From Toxotes chatareus (Eukaryota; Chordata; Actinopteri; Toxotidae), in assembly GCA_016801885.1 (NCBI GenBank), contig CM028887.1, forward strand, positions 25,653,115 to 25,717,114: 64,000 bases of DNA. The letters run 5' to 3'. A program made the translations under genes and the position numbers. The notes under the pieces are model-generated. The model did not search any database, was not told the DNA's origin, and worked only from the letters and a program-made list of their open reading frames with translations. Position 1 is the stretch's first letter. Every line of letters begins with the position of its first letter. This document shows, in pieces, positions 1 to 11,619 of this stretch.

Positions 1-2939
1 ATAAATAAGGCTTTTTTAGGGTTGATCTAACTTTAGCTACAAACAACTCACTCACATTACTTCAGCCCTGTAACTTTATAAGTTGGATTTGCTGCAAAGC
101 AGGCAAACACAGGTTAGGAAATAACTCCATAGGGTTTGAGCTATATAAGGTTATAAGTTTAAACCACTGTGTTCTTACATACACTTTCTAGTCTTAATGG
201 TCTTCTGATAACCACATTTGTTACTAAACCTGCTCAATGCATACAGATGCATTTTGAAGGGAATACTTTTCTTGTCATAAACAACAGATGTGTTTTTTCA
301 TCAGAGCAATAAAGTGGTTTGTATTACAGCAGCACAGACAATTACAAGATCACATTAGAGATGGTCACTACTGACCATCTCTAACACTACTGAGTGAAAG
401 AGAAAATATGTAAAGTGGGTGATTTATTCCTTATTCCTTAGCAGTAAGTGGGGCGTGTCATCTTCTGTGTTCGGCGAATTAACAATGCGACAACTGAAGC
501 ATGCAGGCCAGGCAAGAGAGGAGTTCTATACAAACACCATTTCCACTGTTCATCTCAGAGGCCAATTTTCAGCCGTTTAAGTGGAATCCATTGCATATGC
601 TATTCATGTGTCTCATTAATTTACTCCATTTGCGTGTGTGTTTTCCAATAATCTGATAAGTTTGGGGTTGTTTTACACAATTTGCTCATAATGTCTGTCT
701 CCGTAGCGTCTGTGTGCAAGCTCACTGTGCTTGTAATTCTGTTGAGACGATGTGGAGGGGTGTATATAAATTTGTATGCAAATCCTAAATGGTTGTATTT
801 TTTATCTTGTAATGACAGGGAACAGAAAAAAAAAAGCCATCTCAACATACAGCCGTTATGTAAATAGTGTTTGTAGAAGGTCAGCAAGTGAGAGCTAATT
901 GGTTTCCCATTGAACTGGTGTAAAGTTTGTCTTATTTTCTTTCTGGGTCTGAGTCTGATTTCTACCTGTCTGTCTTTCTTCGTCTCTCTCTGCAGGGACT
1001 TATTTGGTGCATGCTTAAAATTCTAAAATGAGGATTTTAAAAACCATCAATGTGGAAAGAAGCTCAAATCCCTTAACTTAATTTGAGGTGTGAAGAGTCT
1101 GTCTGCCACATGATCGGCTCATGTGCATACTTATTAGACTGATATGAAAAGACTGAGCTATGCATGGCGGAGATCTGCTTGCAAAGAATAGAATTCTATC
1201 CTTATATATAAATACATTGCAAGATGCTGTTTCACCAAAGCCGAAGGCTGGAAAATGAACCTCCATACTTGAAAACATGAAAAAAAAATATTAGTGAAAT
1301 ATAATAGAACTATGAAATATAATAGCAATTATACATTTTCCTCCAGCCCTGTCAGAGTTGTTGTTTTTGTTGTCGGAACTGAGTTCTTTTAATATTTCAT
1401 GCTTTCTACGTTTAACTAAAACATATCACTGATCAAAGAGAGATGTGATCATAATATCATGCAAAGGTTCAGCCATGAGCCCAGGTCTGTGTGCACATTG
1501 AGCTTTAGCACTGTTGTATATATATAATCTCACTCCCCATAAAGGAATCATCCTTTTACCTTGTGGGCCCAATGCATCTGTGCAACCACTCTGTCTTGAC
1601 AGCTTTGTTAATGAATAGTTCACACTGTCGTAATCACAGAATCAAACTGGACTGGTCAGCCACAGGCTTGTTAGTTTTGTTTATTTGTTCTGGCTTGGTA
1701 ATTAATTGATAAATCAAAGTCATGACCATTATCAGAATGGGCACTTGCTTACCTTGCTTTGTTAGATGCAAATCATGTTCTGATTGGAAACACCAGCAGG
1801 CAAGTGAAAGTTAGTCATCCTGGAGCATAGTGACCCCCCCTGTGTATTTCCATACAAGGATTTTCCCTATCGTTATAAAACTATGGAAATCACTATGCTG
1901 AGTGTTCTTGACCACTTTGGATTGAAAGGATACTGTGCTGGCCCTAATATAAGACAGTATGGTGGTGGTTGTCTTATATTTCAGGACTAAACGATTACCT
2001 GTTATTTCACTACAACAGATTAGTTTTGAATGGGGAGAGTGCCAGTGTAGAGTGTTGCATTATGGTGAGTTTTTTTGAGTCCATCTATAGTGAGTTTAAC
2101 CTGCAAGAATTTCTGAAGGTGGGTGTAACATCCACAGAGGAAATAAATTAATGACAAGTGAAAACGAGTTCTTAGCGTCTCCTGACGTCTTTACTGCAGA
2201 CGTGAACCAGGGTGAAAATCTGTCAAACAGCCAAGAATTACATCTGTCACAGGTGACAAGCTCAGAAAGTCAGTCTGAAAAATGATAGCTGTCAGAGAAA
2301 AAAAATTATGCGAGAGGAATGAGAGTGAGAGAGGAATGGACTTGCTACAGTAACTCAGTCAGCTAACTAGTGGCCATTAGGAAAGTGAGCTGTCTGCAGA
2401 CGCCCCGACAAAAGTTTTGGTGAGCTTCCAAACACTGTTTCATCATCAGATGTCATGGTAGGTCTGGAAAGTTGCAGTTCATATCCATTCACTGTAAGTC
2501 CTGTTTTACTAGTGTTATTTTGTCTGGTGCATTGCGTGATCACTCACAAAATCATGAAGGATTACATGAGGACATAGTGTTCACTTCATCAGTGAGCATA
2601 TTTGTTTTGTTTTTCTTCCTGCTAATGTCTGAGTGTACTGTGAAAAACAACAGCCTCTGCTGGGTTTTTATAAATATTGTAATGATAATGGTAAGTGCAT
2701 GAGCCCTCCAGAAACCTAGGGAAAACCCTGCATACACACACCCTCATGCTGCTGTGGCGCATTTGTCAACAGTGGCATCACATAATAATGATGTGTCTCT
2801 GTGCCAGACGGACCCCTGTGCCACCCGTTATGAAGGGAAAGACAAGACAGGGATGTGGGGCACACTGTATGACAATATATCCCTTTTCAGATGCTGATAT
2901 TGATCAGGTGCTGTGTGGATATGCTTTGTTGACTGACAG
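1..2939. other. Intronic sequence upstream of the first visible sorcs exon
   Basis: I see no exon with SorCS similarity here. Candidate open frames are short and have no family resemblance. The sequence is AT-rich with ordinary homopolymers. The preceding exon, which should end with the first two bases of a Cys codon, probably lies to the left of the window. Confidence 0.6.
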
Positions 2940-3053
2940 TGATTATGGATATGAGCGACGTGGGGACGGGAACTGCCGGCCTGCCTTCTGGTTCAATCCC
3001 TCCACTGTGTCCAGAAGCTGCAGCCAGGGCCAAAATTACCTCAACAGCACAGG
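2940..3053 (+). CDS. sorcs3: SorCS-family receptor exon: end of VPS10/10CC module
   Basis: This 114-nt exon lies between a CTGACAG acceptor and a GTAAGA donor. It begins by completing a split Cys codon, giving C-DYGYERR, and continues through PAFWFNP to YLNSTG. That DYGYER...PAFW...YLNSTG pattern with conserved Cys is the end of the 10CC cysteine module closing the VPS10 propeller in SorCS receptors. These are type I sorting receptors that bind neurotrophins and proneurotrophins and route cargo in neurons. It ends in phase 2 (GG|G) and matches the start of the exon at 7381. The YKSAGIF and IRNKEVNI motifs in later exons favour sorcs3 over sorcs1. The family call is secure; the paralogue is less so. 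It lies in the first copy of a 2.34-kb tandem duplication. Confidence 0.9.
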
Positions 3054-3894
3054 GTAAGAACTGTCAGGTTTACTAGAAATTCATGTTTATTCTGTACGGT
3101 GTTAAATACTGTTCATTCATGTGCATTTTCTTTGCACAAATCTTTTATAGCATTTGTTTTGTGTCTCACATTGGGAGTGCCTGTGGTTTGACCTCATCAG
3201 AAGCTCCTATTCCAAGGATGTCAGTGTCATGGCGGTGGAGACCCCACCCACGCACCCCCGCCCCAAAGAAAATGGCTTGACACCACACTGTCTGTCATTC
3301 AAAAACTCTTATTGCTACTGAGCAGAAGTTCCAAACTTTCTCTCTTGAGCCAACTGTCTATCTGGGACCAAGCAACACTTAGCGGCTCATACTAGCCTGT
3401 CACCAAACTGGAGTTGCTCACTGTTGAGGGTAGAAATACAGAGTGGCAACATCCTACAGCCAGCAAACGCATTACAGAGTGTGGCTAATCCTCAGTAAGG
3501 ATCATTTCAGACAGGTGGTCCTCAGGTAAAAACTGCCCAGCAGCAGGGAGTCAGTATTTCCCAGTGTGATACACAAAACAAATACTGTGGAAGAGAACAT
3601 TAGGTTACTTGTGTAACCCCAGCTCTCTGAGTAGTGAGTGTCTAACCAGGCCACCTTCCTTGCTTCTGTGTTTTTGAATGATTGTCAAGCCTTCTTACAG
3701 GGGGAGGGTCTCCACCCTCCATAACACTCATATGCTTGGTTCCAGCCAATCAAAAAGGACCCACTGAAAAAGTTGTGCTGTATGTTAACTTGTGCTACAC
3801 ATGTAACCTCAAGATTTCAAACAGGGTTTCAGAGCATGTACAGATCACAGATTTAGTACCATTAGAATCACAAAACTGAATCAGAAGCAGACCA

Positions 3895-3912
3895 ACTCTA
3901 ACCCTAACCCTA
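3895..3912. repeat. Short telomere-like (CTAACC)n, also at 6238-6255 and 10309-10321
   Basis: CTCTAACCCTAACCCTAC occurs in each copy of duplication A, and GGGTTAGGGTTAG occurs near 10310. These are two-unit vertebrate telomere-type hexamers in introns. Confidence 0.7.
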
Positions 3913-4716
3913 CAGTTTTGAGTTACCTGTGCCATGCTTAAGTATTTGCATCCTACTTTATACTTCTACTACACTAAATTGCATACCCACATAGATGTTT
4001 ACAATCAGTGTGGCTGATTATTCTTGCTCAGACTGAAGCTGTCCAAAGGCATGCTGGAATTTATTTCACCAAACTCAATGTACTGATATGAATGATAAAG
4101 CTGCAACTTGTCCAACAACAAAACTAAGAAGACAGTAACAGAGATTTCAATCAAGCTAAGTCTGTCTGCACCAACACAGCCATATGAAAAGGTGTTATCG
4201 GGCAAAGTGAAAATACCTCTGGGGGTTGCACCCATGGGTGTGCAGAGTCATTGAAATACCAAACAGCTAAAGTAGTTCAAATGAGCTCCACCTCAGCCTC
4301 AATAATCTTGTGTGCACAAGATAAAAAATATAATCTTTAAGGGCTTTGGGAGCTCCATAAATTAACACTCTGAAAGGGGATATTTTCTCTTTATAACAAA
4401 TTGTTTTTTTTTTTTTTTTTTTTTTATTACTTTTAATACTGTACAAAGCTATGTAAATTTGTTGAACAGCAATCACTGTGGCTACATGTAGTAAATGCAG
4501 AATAATGGCACCTTGAACTTGTTTTCCCACAATTTTCTTGTGTCACCTCAGTACACCTGTTTGGGTTTAGACTCTACTGATAATAACCTCTCAAGAACAA
4601 AACCTCATATTTTTGTGTCTGGGGTTCAGTCATTTACTTTCCATTAGAATCCATTTTTATTTCTTGTGCCAGCAAGATGTGTTTTCACTGTTTGTTTTGG
4701 AGACTCCCCAGGGGAC

Positions 4717-4791
4717 AGACACCTTGCAAAGCTTAATCACAGTGGGAGTGTTTTATTCACCACCGCTGTGATTAAGCTTTGCAAGGTGTCT
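4717..4791. repeat. Perfect 26-bp inverted repeat hairpin (duplicated at 7059-7133)
   Basis: The arms 4717-4742 and 4766-4791 are exact reverse complements, starting AGACACCTTGCAAAGC. They are separated by a 23-nt loop. Beyond the arms, CAGGGG on the left faces CCCCTG on the right with small mismatches, which resembles hAT-type termini. No matching 8-bp target duplication was found around it. It may be a foldback or MITE remnant. Confidence 0.85.
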
Positions 4792-4842
4792 CAGCCCCTG
4801 ACACAGCTTGTATTGTCAGTTGTCACCCAGCCTCCTTCTGTA

Positions 4843-7184
4843 CTGTTTTACTAGTGTTATTTTGTCTGGTGCATTGCGTGATCACTCACAAAATCATGAA
4901 GGATTACATGAGGACATAGTGTTCACTTCATCAGTGAGCATATTTGTTTTGTTTTTCTTCCTGCTAATGTCTGAGTGTACTGTGAAAAACAACAGCCTCT
5001 GCTGGGTTTTATATAAATATTGTAATGATAATGGTAAGTGCATGAGCCCTCCAGAAACCTAGGGAAAACCCTGCATACACACACCCCTCATGCTGCTGTG
5101 GCGCATTTGTCAACAGTGGCATCACATAATAATGATGTGTCTCTGTGCCAGACGGACCCCTGTGCCACCCGTTATGAAGGGAAAGACAAGACAGGGATGT
5201 GGGGCACACTGTATGACAATATATCCCTTTTCAGATGCTGATATTGATCAGGTGCTGTGTGGATATGCTTTGTTGACTGACAGTGATTATGGATATGAGC
5301 GGCGTGGGGACGGAACTGCCGGCCTGCCTTCTGGTTCAATCCCTCCACTGTGTCCAGAAGCTGCAGCCAGGGCCAAAATTACCTCAACAGCACAGGGTAA
5401 GAACTGTCAGGTTTACTAGAAATTCATGTTTATTCTGTACGGTGTTAAATACTGTTCATTCATGTGCATTTTCTTTGCACAAATCTTTTATAGCATTTGT
5501 TTTGTGTCTCACATTGGGAGTGCCTGTGGTTTGACCTCATCAGAAGCTCCTATTCCAAGGATGTCAGTGTCATGGCGGTGGAGACCCCACCCACGCACCC
5601 CCGCCCCAAAGAAAATGGCTTGACACCACACTGTCTGTCATTCAAAAAACTCTTATTGCTACGAGCAGAAGTTCCAAACTTTCTCTCTTGAGCCAACTGT
5701 CTATCTGGGACCAAGCAACACTTAGCGGCTCATACTAGCCTGTCACCAAACTGGAGTTGCTCACTGTTGAGGGTAGAAATACAGAGTGGCAACATCCTAC
5801 AGCCAGCAAACGCATTACAGAGTGTGGCTAATCCTCAGTAAGGATCATTTCAGACAGGTGGTCCTCAGGTAAAAACTGCCCAGCAGCAGGGAGTCAGTAT
5901 TTCCCAGTGTGATACACAAAACAAATACTGTGGAAGAGAACATTAGGTTACTTGTGTAACCCCAGCTCTCTGAGTAGTGAGTGTCTAACCAGGCCACCTT
6001 CCTTGCTTCTGTGTTTTTGAATGATTGTCAAGCCTTCTTACAGGGGGAGGGTCTCCACCCTCCATAACACTCATATGCTTGGTTCCAGCCAATCAAAAAG
6101 GACCCACTGAAAAAGTTGTGCTGTATGTTAACTTGTGCTACACATGTAACCTCAAGATTTCAAACAGGGTTTCAGAGCATGTACAGATCACAGATTTAGT
6201 ACCATTAGAATCACAAAACTGAATCAGAAGCAGACCAACTCTAACCCTAACCCTACAGTTTTGAGTTACCTGTGCCATGCTTAAGTATTTGCATCCTACT
6301 TTATACTTCTACTACACTAAATTGCATACCCACATAGATGTTTACAATCAGTGTGGCTGATTATTCTTGCTCAGACTGAAGCTGTCCAAAGGCATGCTGG
6401 AATTTATTTCACCAAACTCAATGTACTGATATGAATGATAAAGCTGCAACTTGTCCAACAACAAAACTAAGAAGACAGTAACAGAGATTTCAATCAAGCT
6501 AAGTCTGTCTGCACCAACACAGCCATATGAAAAGGTGTTATCGGGCAAAGTGAAAATACCTCTGGGGTTTGCACCCATGGTGTGCAGAGTCATTGAAATA
6601 CCAAACAGCTAAAGTAGTTCAAATGAGCTCCACCTCAGCCTCAATAATCTTGTGTGCACAAGATAAAAAATATAATCTTTAAGGGCTTTGGGAGCTCCAT
6701 AAATTAACACTCTGAAAGGGGATATTTTCTCTTTATAACAAATTGTTTTTTTTTTGTTTTTTTTTATTACTTTTAATACTGTACAAAGCTATGTAAATTT
6801 GTTGAACAGCAATCACTGTGGCTACATGTAGTAAATGCAGAATAATGGCACACCTTGAACTTGTTTTCCCACAATTTTCTTGTGTCACCTCAGTACACCT
6901 GTTTGGGTTTAGACTCTACTGATAATAACCTCTCAAGAACAAAACCTCATATTTTTGTGTCTGGGGTTCAGTCATTTACTTTCCATTAGAATCCATTTTT
7001 ATTTCTTGTGCCAGCAAGATGTGTTTTCACTGTTTGTTTTGGAGACTCCCCAGGGGACAGACACCTTGCAAAGCTTAATCACAGTGGGAGTGTTTTATTC
7101 ACCACCGCTGTGATTAAGCTTTGCAAGGTGTCTCAGCCCCTGACACAGCTTGTATTGTCAGTTGTCACCCAGCCTCCTTCTGTA
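4843..7184. repeat. Tandem duplication A, copy 2
   Basis: Second head-to-tail copy of 2501-4842. Differences include a lost G in the exon, a poly-T interrupted by G (about 6747-6770), and scattered 1-2 nt indels. Such high identity fits either a very recent real duplication or an unpurged haplotype or assembly duplication. Confidence 0.95.
5284..5396 (+). pseudogene. Duplicate of the SorCS 10CC exon with a 1-nt deletion
   Basis: This copy has the same acceptor and donor as the exon at 2940 but is 113 nt rather than 114. A G is missing from the GACGGGAAC context, which reads GACGGAAC here. The frame changes after DYGYERRGDG, so the Cys and PAFW residues are lost. If spliced in after or instead of copy 1, the mRNA would shift frame. 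Either the copy is non-functional or the difference is a consensus error in a falsely duplicated segment. Confidence 0.85.
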
Positions 7185-7380
7185 CAATGAGGCTTTTCAG
7201 ACACAACACCACTCTGCTGAGTTCAACAGAACTGTTTGTAAACCACAAGCTCATGCAGCATCTAGGGGTTTGCTTCAAAAACTAAAGGAATGTGTAGACT
7301 TGAGTAAATTGAACTAGAAAACAACAAAATAGAATAAAGTTGAAGAAACACTCAATTTCAACTCCTGTGTCTTTCCAAAG

Positions 7381-7552
7381 GTATCGTAAGGTGGTGTTGA
7401 ACAACTGCACTAAAGGAGTGAAAGAAATGTACACGGCAAGAAAGCAGCAGTGTCCCAACAGACCTCCTAAAGGACTCTTACTCACCACCAAAGATGGAAA
7501 ACTCACTGCCAACCTGGGCAGCAACGTCACCTTTCTGGTGCATCTGGATGAG
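7381..7552 (+). CDS. sorcs3: SorCS-family exon: linker entering the PKD domain
   Basis: This 172-nt exon opens with the last base of a Gly codon and then reads YRKVVLNNCT, a strongly conserved SorCS segment after YLNSTG. It continues through a Cys-containing linker (QQCPNRPPKGL) to GSNVTFLVHLDE and ends in phase 0 before GTGAGA. It carries N-glycosylation sequons N-C-T and N-V-T, as expected for an ectodomain. It forms the first strands of the PKD domain completed by the exon at 14970. It has no stops or frameshifts. Confidence 0.92.
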
Positions 7553-7984
7553 GTGAGAACACAATGAACAGGGCTCCCTCACTAGACGAGCCAGAGACCT
7601 GTTTTTCTAAGGCTCTGATTTATTCAGCTAATTTTTACTTTTTTTAACTAATTTTAGCTGGATTAATTGATTTTTGCCAATTGGGGAGAAGAAAAACCCT
7701 TTGACAGACACTATAGTTGTTTTAGCTAGCAAATAGGCAACACTTACCTACTTTCACATCCAGCAGATACATTAGCATTCATTTAGATTTGTGTTTCTGG
7801 GCACGTGTTGAAAGCAAATCCAATATTCATTTTCCTTCTAGCTCTGTTTTGGTCTCCACCAACTCCTTAGGGAAATATGTGGCTCTGTAGTTGGTAAATG
7901 TACAAATATGCTTATCTCTTTAGAGCTAAAGGCAACTGCAGAGTAAGGGGATAATTCTCTGTGGGTTTCTTCTATCATTTGAAG

Positions 7985-8209
7985 TCAGTTCAATTTAATT
8001 TTATTTATATAGCAGCGAATCATAGCATACATTATCTTTTGGCACTTTGCGGAGTAAAGTCAAGTCCTTACAGTGTTAGAGATATATATTCAGAACCAGA
8101 CACAGGGTGGGCAGCTGTGTGATGGTGGAGAGAGGAGAAAGAGGGGGGAGGGAAAAGAGAGGCAGACCAGGAACAGTAGTATATTTTGTTCTTCTTCTTC
8201 TTCTTCTTC

Positions 8210-8245
<36 letters not shown>

Positions 8246-8560
8246 GTAGTAGTAGTAGTAGTAGTAATAATAATAATAATAATAATAATCGTCATAGTGT
8301 GATATAAATGCATGGAAAGAGAGAGAAGACTAGAGAAAATGTGCTCAGTGCATCATGGGAGTTCCCCCACTATCCTTTGCCTACAGAAGCCTAAGTAAGG
8401 GAAGGTTCAGGTCTCACCTCAGTCAGCTCTAACTATAAACTTTGTCAGAGAGGAAAGTTTTAAACCTAATCTTAAATGCAGAGAGGGGTCTGCCTCCTGA
8501 AAGTATGGGAAGCAATTACACTTTTATTTTAATGAACCTGATTTTTACTTCTTCTCCATT
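7985..8560. repeat. Teleost dispersed repeat with an embedded trinucleotide microsatellite
   Basis: It starts with the TTTTATTTATATAGC signature and ends after the GGTCTCACCTCAGTCAGC and GGAAAGTTTTAAACCTAATC blocks. I recognise these as widespread teleost interspersed-repeat sequence. A (TTC)n(TTA)n(GTA)n(ATA)n compound microsatellite at about 8190-8288 splits it. The poly-Asn and poly-Ile frames there are artefacts of the microsatellite. Confidence 0.7.
8190..8288. repeat. Compound trinucleotide microsatellite
   Basis: Successive blocks of TTC, then TTA/ATT, then GTA, then ATA/AAT repeats, about 100 bp. The stepwise change in unit shows point-mutated expansion of one ancestral trinucleotide. 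Confidence 0.95.
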
Positions 8561-11500
8561 TTGCTGCCTAGTTAGAGTTTTTTTTTTTAAAAAGGAAAGA
8601 AAGAAAAAAACATCCGTTTATGTTAGTTACTCAGTCATCACTCAGTCACACACTTCACATTGTCAGTCAGGGACAGACAGCCCAGCTGAGCTAAAAAGTA
8701 GCTCAGTTGAGCTCCTACTGAGTGTGGAGTCTGGGGCAGTTGCTCTGCTTATGATTGTATGATATAGTTTACTGAACCCTGAAGCACAAATGCTGAAGTT
8801 AAATTACTTAGTGATTCCTAGGAAAGTAACCTGGTTTTAAAAACTCAAAAGAGTCTAATGCTCTAAATCACCTACACAATGCAGAGAGAGAAAGACTTCA
8901 CCAGAGAGCCTGTTAGTGAGTGAAAGGTGCTGTGCTCAGCGGCAGGCCTGCCACACTGCCTGGTAACAAGGAAACCGCTTCATATGTTTCTAAGGCAGAA
9001 TATGGTCTGCTGATACTAACTGCAGGCTTTGGGGTGTTAGCAACAGTGTTTTCCTGCCATTGCAACGGCTCAAGGTAAGTGTGTGTCCCCAGGGTGCTGT
9101 CCAGGCCGAGTTGTCATATTACTGTGTGATGAGTTTAGGAATCATGGCCTGTGTCTTTCATTAAGAGGCGGACTGTCTGATGGAAAGAGGAGGGGGTGAT
9201 GCAGGAAGGGAGGTGGGTAGGACGGCAGTGTGATAAAAGAAGGGTGCTGTAAAGAATCCTTGTGGCATCAGTCCCATTTGAGAAAATTCTCGAGATGAAT
9301 TCAAAGTTTAATTTATATTCATGAAGCCAGCAATGGCTGTATTTCTTGGGGAGCAAATGGCCTTAAATATTTAATGGGTAGAGGACTCTGTGGCACACAT
9401 CCACTTTTAAAAATAAGGATGAAATCTAATAAAAAAATGGACACATGTTTTAAGATACGATAAGACCCACATGTCCACATGGGACATGTACTGCTTTTGG
9501 ATTGTTCGGGAAACCTGTTGCGCAACACAATAATTAGAGCTATAGATGAGCTGTGTAACAGCGGGTCACTCAGCGGTCGGCAGGGAGGCAATCGGCTTGG
9601 ACGTTAATGACATCAACCAAACAATTCATGAAGAATTTATCTACCGTTCCATGTTTGGCATTAAAGGGAAATGGAGACAGAGGGGATTTGAGACACTTGC
9701 ATATTCACTTCATTTTCTCTCTGCCACTTAAAATGGTTTAGTGTTTAAACTATACAGCATTTGTGTGAGTGTGGCGGAGGGCAGATGATTTATAAATGAA
9801 TATTAGTACTGAGACATTTTTCATGCACAAGTTTGGTATTTAGCAAATTCAGGTTAAATGGCATGACTGAGATGCATGAGGCTGATTTACACTGCTCAAA
9901 AAAAACAAAAAAAACCCCAAATAACTATATGACAACATGAATGCAAATAACTGTATGATGAAACTGTATAAAATGTATGTCAAACTGTCATGACTCTTGC
10001 AACAAGTTTAAAAAAGCCATCCAAACAAATGCCTTCCTAACAATACACTAACCTTTAGAACATGGCATACACTGTGAAAAATATTAACATGTCACCATCT
10101 GGGCCATAGGCACCACTGAGGACAGGAGGTTATCTTCAGCAGTTACACACAACAATAATAATATTTCAGTATAGTGTTAGATATTATATTAATATCAAAT
10201 ATTCTTTGTACTTCACATAATTTATTGAACTGTTTTCTGTCAAAAAAAAAGATAAAATGTCTAAGAAAAAAGGGACTTAGCAGTTTTTCACCAGAATTCT
10301 TGAGAGCAGGGTTAGGGTTAGTTTGTTTTTACCCCAAACTTTTAGCTAATTTCTGGATTGAACTGATTTTCAAAATGTAAGAACAGTAAAACAAACATGA
10401 CTGAAATACTATAAAATGCTGAATCACCTTCAAGGTTGTTTTCACCATTCTCATTCAGAAAATACAGGTTATCGCACACATGCACTGTCAGCATCAGACT
10501 CTTCAGCCAGAGAACAGACATCCACTTTTTCAATCAAGTAACCAATCCACTAACCAATTCACTTCCTGCTGTTTGTGTTTTCTGATGTCTGCAGACAGCT
10601 GCTAGCTGGTGTTAGTCTGTCCCTACCTGCTGGGTAGCTAACACTACATAATCCATACACTGATCAGTCTCCCATGGCCTCACCTTTAATAATAATACAT
10701 AAAGGCTCGTCAACAAACACAGTCACGACAGTCCTGTGAACTGTGGCGGGTGCGAAGTTAGTGTAACTATTCATGTCACAGTGTATGGCACTGTCGTGAC
10801 TCAAGACAGCCACTGCATCAGCTATCATCTGTGTTACTTATATTTTAAAAAACTTGATTTTAACGATGTGAAAAAAAAAAACAAATTCTAATTAACTGAA
10901 TTAATTCAACACGTCACACACAAAGAGTGGAAAAAGCTCTGAAACAGGACACGACTTGCACAATGTTAACTTCTTGGTTAATTCACGCCCTGTGTGATCT
11001 CCCAAACAATTGTTTTGTCACTTTGAATTTTTATCAGCCACCTCTGTTCTACACTCTAGTCACATTTGGGGGAAAATGTTCTACAGTTGTTCTTGCTCAT
11101 ATTATCTTTTCGTGAAACATATTTCTGCCCCAGTGGAAAAGCTTGATGGGATCTCCTGCCAACGAACATTGTGATCAAACATGACAGGCGTGACTACTGA
11201 GGATTCACATCTAAAATATTAACTGCTGAGTTCATTTTCTGTGCAATTAAAATATTAGATGGATTTGTCCTGAACCTGATTAGCAGAAATTAGTTGATAG
11301 ATAAAAAAAAAAAACCTTTTACTGTAATTTCCCATGAGGCACAGGCAATGAATGGCCCTAACCTTTCTATTTAAAGCTACATTAACTTTTGTTTTGGGTT
11401 TTGTTTTTTGTTTTTTTGGATGGGATAGGGGCACTTGGGGGCAAATTGGAACCAGACATTCAGATACATATTATCACCTCATATTATCACCATATTCATT

Positions 11501-11619
11501 ACCACCAAAGTCATTATGTTGAACATGGCAGCAAACTATTGCCTATTTAAACATTCAGTCATGTCCTCTGAAAAACAGTGCGAACAAAAACCCACAGAAG
11601 TCAGATATTTTTTCTTTCT

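Larger units (their letters stand above)
2501..4842. repeat. Tandem duplication A, copy 1 (about 2342 bp)
   Basis: This segment is repeated head-to-tail with near identity at 4843-7184. Both copies contain the SorCS exon, the same intronic flank, a poly-T tract, a (TAACCC)-like doublet and a 26-bp inverted repeat. The junctions fall at CTGTTTTACT and CTTCTGTAC, with only short microhomology. The few differences are mostly single-base indels and homopolymer length changes. Confidence 0.95.
3054..7380 (+). other. sorcs intron containing duplication A
   Basis: The GTAAGA donor at 3054 pairs with the TTCCAAAG acceptor ending at 7380. The codon joined is GG|G, followed by YRKVV. Nothing else coding was recognised inside apart from the duplicate exon. 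Confidence 0.75.

Noticed and set aside
2695..3057. 120-codon frame taken as a complete small protein
   Set aside because: Only the last 114 nt are an exon; the upstream part is intron preceding the CTGACAG acceptor.
4701..4808. Complete hAT MITE around the 26-bp foldback
   Set aside because: CAGGGG/CCCCTG ends are present, but the flanking 8-mers (AGACTCCC and ACACAGCT) do not match.
8068..8313. Open frames rich in Asn, Ile, Ser and Lys
   Set aside because: Translations of a compound trinucleotide microsatellite and flanking repeat.
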